Source: JANQHO01 sp965218075
Lineage (GTDB): Bacteria; Bacteroidota; Bacteroidia; Flavobacteriales; Schleiferiaceae
Length of the DNA stretch: 64,000 nt
Assembly (NCBI GenBank): GCA_965218075.1
Contig: CBDCJZ010000003.1
Location: 1,302,001 to 1,366,000 of the forward strand
Direction of reading: 5' to 3'
Positions 31,664 through 41,235 of the stretch are shown here, in pieces. Position numbers and translations under genes: made by a program. A model generated the notes under the pieces. It saw nothing but the letters and a program-made list of their open reading frames with translations, was not told where the DNA came from and searched no databases. The first letter of the stretch is position 1. Each line of letters starts with the position of its first letter.

Positions 31664-32083
31664 ATGGTAGGTAATAAAACATTTACCATGATCAAGCCCG
31701 ATGCTGTTGAAAATGGGCATATCGGAGCAATTTTAGAAAAAATTAATGGATCTGGCTTCCGCATTACAGCTCTAACTATGACTCAACTTTCACGTGTGGA
31801 AGCCAGTAAATTTTACGATATTCATCGAGATAGGCCTTTTTTTGATGAATTGGTGAATTATATAACATCCGGCCCTATAGTGGCAGCTATACTCGAAAAA
31901 GAAAATGCTGTTGAAGATTTTAGAAAACTAATTGGTGCTACTGACCCCCTAAAAGCTGAGGGGGGTACTCTCCGTAAATTATATGCCACTTCCATAGTTG
32001 CCAACGCCATTCATGGTAGCGACTCAGATGAGAACGCTGGAATTGAGGGAAATTTCTTCTTCAGCCAGCGCAGCCGCTTCTAA
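31664..32083 (+). CDS. ndk: Nucleoside diphosphate kinase
   Basis: 139 residues. [12 protein letters not shown] at the N-terminus, and the active-site His117 in NAIHGSDS. It passes the gamma phosphate from ATP to NDPs through a phospho-His. Converges with the dciA-like gene, with 35 bp between stops. Confidence 0.97.
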   Translation: MVGNKTFTMIKPDAVENGHIGAILEKINGSGFRITALTMTQLSRVEASKFYDIHRDRPFFDELVNYITSGPIVAAILEKENAVEDFRKLIGATDPLKAEGGTLRKLYATSIVANAIHGSDSDENAGIEGNFFFSQRSRF

Positions 32084-32118
32084 AAACTCAAAAACGCTCT
32101 TGCAAGAAAGGGTATTTT

Positions 32119-32409
32119 TCATTTGAATATCATCTCTTTTATGGGCTCCCCTTTAAACCGTTTATTCAGGCGATTAATCAAGTCTGTCTTCCGCATAGAA
32201 AGCTCCTTACGTACAGTGGACGACAAAAGGTAAACGGAGAATACTCCTGCGTTCAATTTTACTTTTTTTGTCTTGTCATTTATAAACTCACCTGCTAGTT
32301 CTTTCCAGCAGGCGTAAATTTCTTTTTCGAGTAGTTTTTCATCTAACTCATAAGCTTGTAAAAACCCTTGTATGGCCTCTTTAAGGCTTAGTTCATTGTT
32401 CTTTTTCAC
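32119..32409 (-). CDS. DciA-like protein (DUF721)
   Basis: 96 residues. The LKEAIQGFLQAYELDEKLLE, WKELAG, then VYLLSSTVRKELSMRK pattern fits DUF721. DciA members help load the replicative helicase in bacteria without DnaC. It overlaps the end of recF by 17 bp, so the two are probably co-translated, which fits a replication and repair role. Confidence 0.85.
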   Translation of the reverse strand: MKKNNELSLKEAIQGFLQAYELDEKLLEKEIYACWKELAGEFINDKTKKVKLNAGVFSVYLLSSTVRKELSMRKTDLINRLNKRFKGEPIKEMIFK

Positions 32410-33505
32410 GTATAAGAGTCCCTTTTTCTATGATAAATATCTTGGCTTTTTCACTAATGCTCTTCACTAATTCAAATGTTCTTTCGAGATGAGTGTCGGT
32501 AATGAATATTTGCCCGAATTCTTCCTCATCTACTAAAGTAATCAATTGTTTTACGCGTTTTTCGTCTAATTTATCAAAAATATCGTCGAGCAGAAGCAAG
32601 GGTTTCACACCCTTCTTTTCTTTCAGAAATTCATACTGTGCTAGCTTTAAAGCTATGAGAAAAGATTTTTGCTGACCCTGTGAACCAAATTTTTTTACAC
32701 TCCTGTTTCCTATCTTAAAATCCAGATCATCTTTATGAATACCTACTCCTGTATATTGATTTAGGCGGTCTTTATGAAGATTTTTTTGCAGTAAGTCTTC
32801 TAACTTCTCCTCGTGTAGCTGAGAATTGTACAGCATATTTGGGTCTTCCTTATTACTGTAGATAAACTCATAATAGTAAAGTAATCTGGGTTTTAACATT
32901 TCAGTAAAGTCCTTTCTCTTTTCAAAGATCGGATAGCCTTTTTTTACTAAGTGCTGATCATAAATAGTAAGGTTCTCTGAGTCAAAATTCCGGGTGGCCG
33001 TAAAATACTTTAGCAAAGCATTTCTTTGTTGCAGAGCCTTGTTGTAGCGAATTACATTGTCTAGGTAAATGGAGTCAGACTGGCCAATTACCGAATCCAT
33101 GAACTTCCTTCTGATTTCCGAGCCCTCAGTAATCAAATCACGGTCGTAAGGGGAAATCACTACTGAGGGAAATTGTCCAATATGATTAGCCAGCTTACGA
33201 TATTTTTTTTCGTTCTCTTTAAAAATTTTCTTTTCTCCTTTTTTGACCCCACAATAAATGTGGTAATCCGAATGATTCCTTTGAAATTCTCCTTCTACAA
33301 CTAAAAAAGATGTTTTGTCTTTGATATTCTGAGAGTCAGAAGGATTTAAATAACTCCTACAAACGGACAAATAATGAATCGCATCTAACACGTTGGTTTT
33401 ACCTGACCCATTATTGCCCACCAGGCAATTAATATTTTCCGAAAAATTAAATTCAGCTCGTCCCCAGTTCTTAAAGTTGAGAAGATTAAGGTGTTTTAAA
33501 AACAT
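32393..33505 (-). CDS. recF: DNA replication/repair protein RecF
   Basis: 370 residues, SMC-like ATPase. Walker A GNNGSGKT (30-37), signature FGSQGQQKSFLIALKLAQ, Walker B LLLLDDIFDKLD. It loads RecA at gapped DNA with RecO and RecR. Operon with the overlapping dciA-like gene. Confidence 0.96.
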   Translation of the reverse strand: MFLKHLNLLNFKNWGRAEFNFSENINCLVGNNGSGKTNVLDAIHYLSVCRSYLNPSDSQNIKDKTSFLVVEGEFQRNHSDYHIYCGVKKGEKKIFKENEKKYRKLANHIGQFPSVVISPYDRDLITEGSEIRRKFMDSVIGQSDSIYLDNVIRYNKALQQRNALLKYFTATRNFDSENLTIYDQHLVKKGYPIFEKRKDFTEMLKPRLLYYYEFIYSNKEDPNMLYNSQLHEEKLEDLLQKNLHKDRLNQYTGVGIHKDDLDFKIGNRSVKKFGSQGQQKSFLIALKLAQYEFLKEKKGVKPLLLLDDIFDKLDEKRVKQLITLVDEEEFGQIFITDTHLERTFELVKSISEKAKIFIIEKGTLIREKEQ

Positions 33506-33600
33506 ATCATCAAAATTAAGGCTTTAGCAATCGGGATAATTAGTTTAGTCAATAGAAAAAGGTTAATTTTGCACCTTTTACGAAAATGCTCATTTTATAA

Positions 33601-34290
33601 ATGGCTAAAAAAAGTAAACAGGACAAAGGGGTATTGGTTGACGTAGGTCAAACCTTAACTCGGGCTGAAAGGTATGTGGAAGAAAATCGTAGGAGCTTAA
33701 CTCTCATAGCTGGCGCATTAGTGGTTTTAGTTGGAGGATATTTTGTCTATACAAGTTTTTATTTGAGTCCACTGGAACAAAAAGCACAAGAGCAAATCTT
33801 TAAAGCCCAACAATATTTTGAAGAGGACTCTTTACAGCTTGCTGTAAATGGCGACGGACAGAAATTGGGTTTTGTAGATATAGCTCATGAATATAAGGCC
33901 ACTAAAGCCGGAAATCTGGCAAACTATTATGCTGGTGTCAGCTATCTTAATATAGGTGAATTTGAAAATGCCATTAGGTACTTAGATGAATTTGATTCCA
34001 ATGACCCCGTTTTGTCGGTTGTTGCCACTGGCTCTATCGGAGACGCTTTCTGGGAATTAAATCAACCAAAGGAAGCGTTGGAGTATTACGAAAAAGCTGT
34101 TAGTGGAAATGAAAATGCCTATATAGTACCCTTTTATCTTAAAAAGGCAGGTGTAGTGGCAGAGCAATTAGGTAAACTTAAAAAAGCGAAAAGGAATTTT
34201 ACCCGTATACAAAAAGAATTTAAAAACAGCCGTGAAGCTGGTGATATTGAAAAATACATAGCCCGCATTGAAGCTAAGTTAAATCCTTAA
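33601..34290 (+). CDS. Membrane-anchored TPR protein (YfgM-like)
   Basis: 229 residues. One N-terminal membrane segment (LTLIAGALVVLVGGYFVYTS, about 34-53) followed by TPR-like helices (AGVSYLNIGEFENAIRYLDEF, then WELNQPKEALEYYEKA). YfgM-like proteins act at the Sec translocon; that assignment is by architecture only. A perfect -7 box (TAATTTTG, 33564-33571) lies 30 bp upstream. The stop overlaps the ribH start by one base. Confidence 0.8.
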   Translation: MAKKSKQDKGVLVDVGQTLTRAERYVEENRRSLTLIAGALVVLVGGYFVYTSFYLSPLEQKAQEQIFKAQQYFEEDSLQLAVNGDGQKLGFVDIAHEYKATKAGNLANYYAGVSYLNIGEFENAIRYLDEFDSNDPVLSVVATGSIGDAFWELNQPKEALEYYEKAVSGNENAYIVPFYLKKAGVVAEQLGKLKKAKRNFTRIQKEFKNSREAGDIEKYIARIEAKLNP

Positions 34291-34766
34291 TGGCTACAGG
34301 TGGAAATGAGTTTCTAGCATTTGATAACAAGGCTATTCCCAATAGTTCTGGAATGTTTTTTGGAATTGTGGTCTCCGAATGGAACTGGGAGATTACTGAT
34401 AAGCTGTATGAAAAAGCTCTTAGTACCTTAATCAAAAACGGAACTTCTAAAACACAAATCACTACGATTAATGTTCCCGGTGCTCTTGAATTGGTTTACG
34501 GGGCCAAGTTGCTTTGTGAAAAAGATATCTTTGATGCCATTATAGTCATTGGTTGTATTATACAAGGAGAAACTCGTCACTTTGATTTTATTTGCCAGGG
34601 AGTAACTCAAGGCATACAACAGCTAAACGTCCGTTACAATACTCCTGTAATTTTTTGTGTACTGACCGATGACAATATTGAACAGTCACGAGAGAGAAGC
34701 GGAGGAAAGTACGGCAATAAAGGAAAAAAATGTGCAATAGCAGCTATAAAGATGGCCGCTCTTTAG
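34290..34766 (+). CDS. ribH: 6,7-dimethyl-8-ribityllumazine synthase
   Basis: 158 residues. FGIVVSEWNWEITDKLYEKA, VPGALEL, GCIIQGETRHFDFICQGV and SRERSGGKYGNKG are the family blocks; the His of RHFD is catalytic. It makes the lumazine precursor of riboflavin. TAATG overlap with the TPR gene implies an operon. Confidence 0.96.
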   Translation: MATGGNEFLAFDNKAIPNSSGMFFGIVVSEWNWEITDKLYEKALSTLIKNGTSKTQITTINVPGALELVYGAKLLCEKDIFDAIIVIGCIIQGETRHFDFICQGVTQGIQQLNVRYNTPVIFCVLTDDNIEQSRERSGGKYGNKGKKCAIAAIKMAAL

Positions 34767-34923
34767 CCGTTTTAAATAGTTAATTACTCCTTTTTGAAAG
34801 TCCCACTTAAGGAGAAAATAGAAGTAAAATGAACTCTATTTTTGTAGCTAAGCAGATAAACCGCAAAAGGGGAGATGGGGGCTTACAGCAAACCGATGGT
34901 GTTCGGTGGTTTATGGCTGTTGA

Positions 34924-34953
34924 AAAACTTTAGAAACAATCCCTTAAGCTAAG
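34924..34953 (+). repeat. Dispersed IS-end repeat (copy 2), end of a lost transposase
   Basis: AAAAACTTTAGAAACAATCC then CTTAAGC. It reads KNFRNNPLS-stop, the tail of an IS1595-type transposase as at 58.1 kb. Nothing else of that gene is recognisable in 34767-35015. Confidence 0.5.
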
Positions 34954-35015
34954 TATAGTGTTAAAAACACCTAAAAGCTGCCTGGATAGGCAATCCTTTT
35001 ATTTTCGCACCTATT

Positions 35016-35771
35016 ATGATTGACACCCATAGCCATATTTATTTATCTGATTTTAAAGATGACTTGGAACAAATCCTGAAAAGGGCTAACGAAGCCAATG
35101 TACAGGAAATTTACATGCCTAACATAAATATAGAAAGTATTCCTTTACTAAAAACCACCGCAAAAGAACAATCCGATTGTAAACCCATGATGGGCCTTCA
35201 TCCCGGTTCGATTAAAGAAGATTATAAAGAACAATTGGCCTTGATTCTCAAGGAACTGGAAGAAAAAACCTACTATGCCGTAGGCGAAATTGGTGTTGAT
35301 CTGTACTGGGACAAAAGCTTTCAAAACGAACAAAAAAAAGCTTTTGCTATTCAAATCGAAAAAGCCAAGAAATTGAAGCTTCCGGTTGTTATTCACTGCC
35401 GGAAAGCCTTTGACGATACATTTGCAGTGCTGAAGGCCTATACGGATGAACATCTTTGGGGTATTTTCCACTGCTTTACCGGAAATGAAAAACAAGCACG
35501 ACGCGCTATTTCGCTAAACATGAAGCTCGGTATAGGTGGGGTTGTTACTTTTAAAAATTCTGGCCTTGACAGCGTAATTAAAAATGTGGATTTACAACAC
35601 ATCGTTTTGGAAACCGATGCTCCTTATCTAGCCCCGGCTCCTTATCGTGGCAAGAGAAATGAACCTTCTTATCTCAAACTGATTGCCAAAAAACTGAGTG
35701 CTATAAAAAATATTAGTCTGCAAGAAGTAAACGAGATAACTACCTGCAATGCTAGACAAGTGTTCGGTTAA
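35016..35771 (+). CDS. tatD: TatD family deoxyribonuclease
   Basis: 251 residues. Metal ligands in MIDTHSHIYLSDF, GEIGVDLYWD, PVVIHCRKAFDD, FHCFTG and LETDAPYLAP: a complete TatD TIM-barrel hydrolase. These proteins are 3'-5' DNases linked to repair and DNA turnover. Confidence 0.95.
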   Translation: MIDTHSHIYLSDFKDDLEQILKRANEANVQEIYMPNINIESIPLLKTTAKEQSDCKPMMGLHPGSIKEDYKEQLALILKELEEKTYYAVGEIGVDLYWDKSFQNEQKKAFAIQIEKAKKLKLPVVIHCRKAFDDTFAVLKAYTDEHLWGIFHCFTGNEKQARRAISLNMKLGIGGVVTFKNSGLDSVIKNVDLQHIVLETDAPYLAPAPYRGKRNEPSYLKLIAKKLSAIKNISLQEVNEITTCNARQVFG

Positions 35772-35793
35772 TGACAGGCATTAATAAAAATGC

Positions 35794-36277
35794 TCACACC
35801 CTATGGTGATAACAAATTGATACAAAATAAGTTAGTTCTTCCGATTGACAACAGCTACAATAGATGGCAATATTAAGTTCAAACGTCTTGATGTTATGAA
35901 AATTGCGAAGCTTCCATACCCAGACAACTGTTTCAATGTTGTTAACAATGTCCTGTACGAACGTGCCAAAGGCGTTGTCGTACGTTCGTTCGTTATACTT
36001 CCAGCACACTTCAGTAACATACAGTGGAATATACTGCTTACGGTAATGATGATGAGAACTGTACCAAGCGCATTTGAGAAGTGACCAAAAACCCTCGATT
36101 GTATTGGTACGGGTATCACCTTCAGCATGGCTTTCATTGTGATTGATAACGGTGTGAGCAACACTTGTGCCTTTACAATGTGGACAGTGAGGCGAATCGC
36201 CCCAACGGCATATTCTCAAGGTGTTCAATACAAGCTTCCTGGTTAGAATAACGACTAAAGATTGTTATTAAGTTCAT
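35794..36277 (-). pseudogene. Internally deleted IS1595-type transposase
   Basis: ATG at 36277: MNLITIFSRYSNQEACIEHL, one frameshift, then zinc ribbon CRWGDSPHCPHCKGTSVAH. This joins a few residues later to the C-terminal catalytic part TRTNTIEGFWSLLKCAWYSS and KYNERTYDNAFGTF. The whole middle, including the first catalytic Asp and the second block, is missing. It is close to the fragment at 55939. It cannot be active. Confidence 0.85.
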
Positions 36278-36613
36278 AACTATCAAATGGAGCCATTTCC
36301 CCAATTAAGTTACTAAGGATACTAGCAAAATTTGATTTTGTTAGCCCTGTTGAAATAGCAGAGCACATTGGTGGATTTTTGCGTACCCAACCAGTGAATT
36401 ATATTTTGGAGGCATGTTCTTTGAGAGGAAACAACTGTTATTTGGAACATTTGAATTAGAGCTCAACAACTACGTCAAAGCCAATAAATCTACTCAAAGG
36501 TAAGAACATGGACAGATAGGAATTTTTTTGATTTTGTAGTGAACAACTCTTTATAAGTTCAGGTTTAGTTGGCGACCTATCATTTCTAACTTTGGTGAAA
36601 CGGTATTTTATTT
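36278..36613. other. Intergenic stretch with an unrecognised decayed frame
   Basis: One frame reads FVSPVEIAEHIGGFLRTQ then PVNYILEA and stops before 36470. I do not recognise it. No promoter or RNA element is evident. Confidence 0.3.
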
Positions 36614-38080
36614 TTGTCTCTCAAAAAATTAGCTTCACAAACAGCTATTTATGGATTAAGCAGCATTTTGGGTAGAACCCTTAATTTTTTGCTGGTTCCC
36701 ATACACACTAGGGTCTTAGGACGCGAGGCCTACGGTATTAACACAGATCTGTATACTTATATCGCCTTTTTGATGATTGTCCTGATCTTTGGGATGGAAA
36801 CCGCTTTTTTCCGCTTTGCTCATAAAAAAGAGACCGATCAAACTAAAGTCTTCAGTACGGCTTTTGTTTTTGTGATAATAATATCAGGTTTATTCCTTCT
36901 CTTTTTTGCTTTGAATTTTAAGACTTTAAGCGTGGTTCTTCGTTATGAGAAGCTTCCTCATCTACTTTGGATTACCTTGGGCATTCTACTTCTAGATGTA
37001 GTGGCCGCTTTGCCTTTTGCTCAGCTCAGGGCTAGGGATAAAGCCAAGTATTTTGCTATAGTCCGCCTCTCTCAAATTGGTTTAACGGTATTGTTTAATC
37101 TGTTTATTTTTTTGGTTTTGCCGCTTTTACATCAACGAGGTTTGATGAGCCTTCTGCCATCTCCCGATAAAAATCCCAATGGAATTACTTACATTTTTGT
37201 AATTAATCTTATTGCCAGCAGTTTTATGATGATTCTCTTATTATCTCAATTGCGCTTAGTTCATTTAAAGTTAGTGGACTCAAAACTGCTAAAGCAAATG
37301 GTTGTTTATAGCTCGCCTTTAGTCATAGCAGGTTTGGCCGGTACCATTAATGAAATGCTTGATCGGCAGATGATTAAATACCTTCTGCCTAAAGAAAATT
37401 CTCTACAGGAAGTGGGGGTATACGGAGCGGTATATAAGATTTCTATTTTCATGACGTTATTCATACAAGCTTACCGTTATGCTGCTGAGCCATTCTTCTT
37501 TCAGTCCACTGGAAAAAATGATTCGAGAGAGGTATGTGCTCGGGCTTTAAAATACTTTGTTTTTGCAATGGGCTTTATTTTATTTGGCATTGTAGCCCTG
37601 ATTGACGTAGTTAAACACTTTATAGGAGAAGAATTTCAAGATGGAATTTGTATAGTGCCTGTCCTGTTAACTGCCAATTTATTTCTGGGCATACAAGCTA
37701 ATTTATCTATCTGGTATAAAATGACGGACAAAACTTTAGCCGGGGCATTGATAAGCTCAACGGGAGCAATTATTACTATTCTGCTCAATCTTCTATTGAT
37801 TCCTCAGATGGGCTTTGAAGGAGCAGCGTGGACAACTTTGGTTTGTTATCTAAGCCTTAGTCTAATTACTTTTATCTCCGGTCAGTTGATTTATCCCATT
37901 CCCTATGAAACGAGGAAAATCGTTCTCTATATCTTGCTTGCAATAGGTTTAACAAGCTTGTCTTTCTTGCAATTCCGGAAAATGATTTTGCCTAATATTC
38001 TATTGGGATTTATGCTTTTAGGTAGTGTTTACTTATTGGATCGAAAAAATATTAAACTCTTATTTTCCCGCTTTCGTTAA
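36614..38080 (+). CDS. Polysaccharide flippase (MATE/MVF superfamily)
   Basis: 488 residues, about 12-14 membrane helices. N-terminus LASQTAIYGLSSILGRTLNF, then VPIHTRVLGREAYG, as in Wzx-type lipopolysaccharide/capsule flippases; a C-terminal polysaccharide-biosynthesis domain follows. It moves lipid-linked glycan units across the inner membrane. The start is the TTG at 36614, the only candidate giving the family N-terminus. The stop overlaps the next start (TAATG). Confidence 0.88.
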   Translation: MSLKKLASQTAIYGLSSILGRTLNFLLVPIHTRVLGREAYGINTDLYTYIAFLMIVLIFGMETAFFRFAHKKETDQTKVFSTAFVFVIIISGLFLLFFALNFKTLSVVLRYEKLPHLLWITLGILLLDVVAALPFAQLRARDKAKYFAIVRLSQIGLTVLFNLFIFLVLPLLHQRGLMSLLPSPDKNPNGITYIFVINLIASSFMMILLLSQLRLVHLKLVDSKLLKQMVVYSSPLVIAGLAGTINEMLDRQMIKYLLPKENSLQEVGVYGAVYKISIFMTLFIQAYRYAAEPFFFQSTGKNDSREVCARALKYFVFAMGFILFGIVALIDVVKHFIGEEFQDGICIVPVLLTANLFLGIQANLSIWYKMTDKTLAGALISSTGAIITILLNLLLIPQMGFEGAAWTTLVCYLSLSLITFISGQLIYPIPYETRKIVLYILLAIGLTSLSFLQFRKMILPNILLGFMLLGSVYLLDRKNIKLLFSRFR

Positions 38081-39726
38081 TGGCCTTTTTATTTTTTCAT
38101 AGTACTAATCCTGACATGTCAAAAATGTTATCGGAATCCGTTAGTAAGATATACTCTGGAACTGAATTGTTTGGGGGTCAGTTATTTAAAAAAAATAAAG
38201 GCCATGCTTTTTACACTTATAAAGAGAAACATACTCAGAAGATTTTTATTGATGGGCCCGTTTTGAGCGGAGAGATAGAGTTTCCCATTTCTGTCAGCCG
38301 ATTAAAAAACTGGAGCGGTGAGTTCTGTGGTATATTCTGCTCTAAAGGAGAAATCAGTTTTTTTGGCAACCACACAGGATCACGGAAGCTATTCTACTTA
38401 TTTGAAAAGGAAACTCTAATTGTTTCGACCTCTCTCCTCCAGCTTAATTATATGTCCAGAAAAGCGGGTTATAAACCCTCTCTAAAGGAGGAGTCCATTT
38501 GGAGTCTTTTGAGTTATGGTTATTTACCTGAGAATTTAACCCTGCTAAAAAATGCTTATCGCATTAGACCGGGAGAGTACATAACCTATGATAAAAGGGG
38601 ACTTCATAGAAACTTTTACCATCGCTTTGTAGCTGAAAAAAATTATTCCTTTACAGAAACACAGTGGATAAATCAACTGGAAAATACTTTTGAGAATGCC
38701 TTTCGAAGGATTTATAAAACTGACCCAGCTCATCAACATACCCTTACGCTAAGTGGTGGTTTGGACTCTCGCATGGTCCTAGGGCAATTTATTATTCAGA
38801 AAAAAGTACACCCTTCAATTTATTGCATGTCGCAGAGTAATTATGATGATCACCTCATTTCCAAGCAAATAGCTGAAGATTATAAACTGGACTATCATTT
38901 TACTGCTTTGGACAACGGAAATTATTTGAAGAATGTTGAAGAAAATATTCTTTTGAACGATGGCTTAACACTTTATCCCGGCACGGCTCACTTTTTAAAA
39001 TTGTTGAAAGAATATTCATTAGCTCAATATCCATTTCTGTACACCGGCCTGATAGGTGATGCTATTTTAGCGGGGTTTAACACTTCTAAAAAAGAGAATA
39101 AACCTAATTTTAAGACTGGGGCCTTTTCCCAGATGTTTCTCAATCAAACGGAGGAAATGCTTCGTCCTTATCGACTTGAATATCACACAGAAGAAGATTT
39201 TAGTTTCTATTCCCGCCTCAGTAATGGGGTAATGAACGGGGTTTGGATCGCTGAACCATATACCATTGTGGTTTCCCCTTTTATGGATACCAATTTTATC
39301 GCTTTGAGTCTTAGTATTCCAGCTAAATTGAAGTTCCGCCATCGGTTATATCTAAAATGGCTACAGGAAAAGCACCTCTGGATGACTAAATATAAATGGG
39401 AAGCTGTACACGATTATCCTAAAAGAAACAGGCAGATTAAAGCACGTTATTGGAATAAAGTAAAAAAACTGTGGAGGTCTCATGTTTTAAACTCAGACCT
39501 AAAGACAAGCATGAATCCTTATGTACATTGGGGGAAACACAATCCAATATTGATCGAGGAGTTGGAAACTCGTCTACTGAATAATTTGGAGTACTTGAAT
39601 AACAACAACTTAATAAAAGCATCGCAAAAGCTTTTTAGAAATGGAGGGCTACTAGAAAAAACCTTAGCTGTAACTGCGGTTATCACTGCCAAAGCTTATT
39701 TGGAAGGATGGACTTCAAGCAAATAA
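38080..39726 (+). CDS. Asparagine-synthase-like amidotransferase, glycan cluster
   Basis: 548 residues. Residues about 1-190 keep the fold markers of the class II glutaminase domain (GEFCGIFC, then FFGNHTGSRKLFY), but the N-terminal catalytic Cys is absent (MAFLFFHS). The synthetase half has the PP-loop SGGLDSRM (about 225) and TGLIGDAILAG. So it probably cannot use glutamine and may form an amide or another AMP-activated bond. It sits between two flippases and overlaps both, which points to modification of a surface glycan or peptide; the substrate is unknown. Confidence 0.8.
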   Translation: MAFLFFHSTNPDMSKMLSESVSKIYSGTELFGGQLFKKNKGHAFYTYKEKHTQKIFIDGPVLSGEIEFPISVSRLKNWSGEFCGIFCSKGEISFFGNHTGSRKLFYLFEKETLIVSTSLLQLNYMSRKAGYKPSLKEESIWSLLSYGYLPENLTLLKNAYRIRPGEYITYDKRGLHRNFYHRFVAEKNYSFTETQWINQLENTFENAFRRIYKTDPAHQHTLTLSGGLDSRMVLGQFIIQKKVHPSIYCMSQSNYDDHLISKQIAEDYKLDYHFTALDNGNYLKNVEENILLNDGLTLYPGTAHFLKLLKEYSLAQYPFLYTGLIGDAILAGFNTSKKENKPNFKTGAFSQMFLNQTEEMLRPYRLEYHTEEDFSFYSRLSNGVMNGVWIAEPYTIVVSPFMDTNFIALSLSIPAKLKFRHRLYLKWLQEKHLWMTKYKWEAVHDYPKRNRQIKARYWNKVKKLWRSHVLNSDLKTSMNPYVHWGKHNPILIEELETRLLNNLEYLNNNNLIKASQKLFRNGGLLEKTLAVTAVITAKAYLEGWTSSK

Positions 39727-40973
39727 AAGGTATAGGCAGCTTTTTGAAATGGGGGGGAGGTCATATTTTCTTTGCCAATATAGTTTCCAAACTTTTGAGT
39801 TTTAGCTGCTCCGTAGCAGCTATTCGCCTATTAACCGCCGATAGCTACGGAGTCATTACCTACGCTTTATCAGTTGTGCTTTTTTTAGTGCCTTTTATGG
39901 GTGGTGGATCTCATTTTGGCATACTTCGTTTTGGCCCTTTACAAAAAAGCAAATCCATGAAAGAAAAGCTCTATAAAATGAGTCTTCAAAAGGGCTCTTT
40001 TTTCAACATTCTTTTGTTTTTAATTCTACTTACTTTGGCTTTTCTACCGCTTTTTGATATTGAAAAAACCCGAACTTTCATCCTAATTCTTAGCTTACAG
40101 ATTTTTATTTTATTCCCTTTTGAGTTGATTAAGTCTCATTTCAGGATATTGATGAAAAATCGCACTTATGCCTATATTGACGTAGTTTTTTACAGTTTTC
40201 AGATTTTTCTCGTTTTTACTTTAACTCCTTTTTACAATGAATGGGGTTATATAGCAGCTTTAACCTTATCCCCTTTGATCACTTTTATTATTTATTCTTT
40301 TTTAAATATCTCAAACAAGACAATAGATGATTGCAATCAATCTATTATAGAAGAGGGATTTTGGAACTATAGCTTAAAAGCAAGTTTTGGTTCTAGCATT
40401 TCTCGGTTACTTTATGTTCTGGACTTTTTTATAATTGGCTTATTGATTTCTGATCCAACTCAAATAGCGGGTTATCGTTCAGCCACTATTATTCCGCTAA
40501 GTTTATCATTCGTTCCTCACGCTTATGTTACTGCACATTATATAATTATTTCCTCTAAATACCAAAACAAAATTTATCTTAAAAGTTTTATCTCGGATTA
40601 TTGGAAAATATTTATTCCACTAACTATTATTACTATAATCTCATTGTGGTTCTTTGCCTCGTTTATTATGAGTTTTTTTTGGGGGAGGGAATATGAAAAT
40701 TTCTATCCAGTTTTCAAGATTTTGATAATCGGTATTGGTGGAACCTTTTTGTTTCGTCTTCCTTTCGGTAATTTGTTAATGGGAATAGGGCTATCCGGTA
40801 AAAATCTTTTAGTTTCAATTTTCACCTTAGTTTTAAACCTGATGCTGAACCTCTTGCTTATTCCTAAATTTGGCATTATAGGCGCCGCCTGGGCTACTAC
40901 TAGTAGCATTTGGTTTTCTGGACTTTTAGCTTGGTTGTTTTTTAAATCATATGTAACCCGAGTTCCAAAATGA
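39708..40973 (+). CDS. Second oligosaccharide flippase
   Basis: 421 residues, about 12 hydrophobic segments. GGHIFFANIVSKLLSFSCS, LLTADSYGVITYALSV and the late NLLLIPKFGIIGAAWATTSS are typical of Wzx-like flippases. It overlaps the asparagine-synthase-like gene by 19 bp, so it is the last gene of a three-gene operon. Little resemblance to the flippase at 36614, so not a recent duplication. Confidence 0.87.
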   Translation: MDFKQIKGIGSFLKWGGGHIFFANIVSKLLSFSCSVAAIRLLTADSYGVITYALSVVLFLVPFMGGGSHFGILRFGPLQKSKSMKEKLYKMSLQKGSFFNILLFLILLTLAFLPLFDIEKTRTFILILSLQIFILFPFELIKSHFRILMKNRTYAYIDVVFYSFQIFLVFTLTPFYNEWGYIAALTLSPLITFIIYSFLNISNKTIDDCNQSIIEEGFWNYSLKASFGSSISRLLYVLDFFIIGLLISDPTQIAGYRSATIIPLSLSFVPHAYVTAHYIIISSKYQNKIYLKSFISDYWKIFIPLTIITIISLWFFASFIMSFFWGREYENFYPVFKILIIGIGGTFLFRLPFGNLLMGIGLSGKNLLVSIFTLVLNLMLNLLLIPKFGIIGAAWATTSSIWFSGLLAWLFFKSYVTRVPK

Positions 40974-41200
40974 CGGAAGTGCACATTATTAACCAATTGA
41001 GCTTTGATATACTTGCTGAATAAAATAGACTTACTACTCTAATAACTACCAGTCGCTATTGATACTGACCACGCAGGGAAAATTGGAGTTATTCCAGCTA
41101 ATTTCAGCAATGAAGGGCCTAAACCAATCACTGCAAACATATTGCTTAATTAGCTTTGTAGTGGCATATATTTAAGGTTTCCCTAAGACTTTAATATATG

Positions 41201-41208
41201 TACTTTTG
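41201..41208 (+). promoter_or_regulatory. -7 box before the nucleotidyltransferase
   Basis: TACTTTTG matches TAnnTTTG exactly, 28 bp before the ATG at 41236. No clear -33 TTG. It would drive the 41236-46054 row. Confidence 0.45.
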
Positions 41209-41235
41209 CCCACATTTTAAATATAAGTCTTGGTC

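Noticed and set aside
32084..32118. Bidirectional terminator between ndk and the dciA-like gene
   Set aside because: Only a weak CTTGCAAG palindrome without a proper stem.
35148..35495. 115-residue frame antisense to tatD
   Set aside because: TatD motifs are complete on the plus strand, and the antisense frame has no support.
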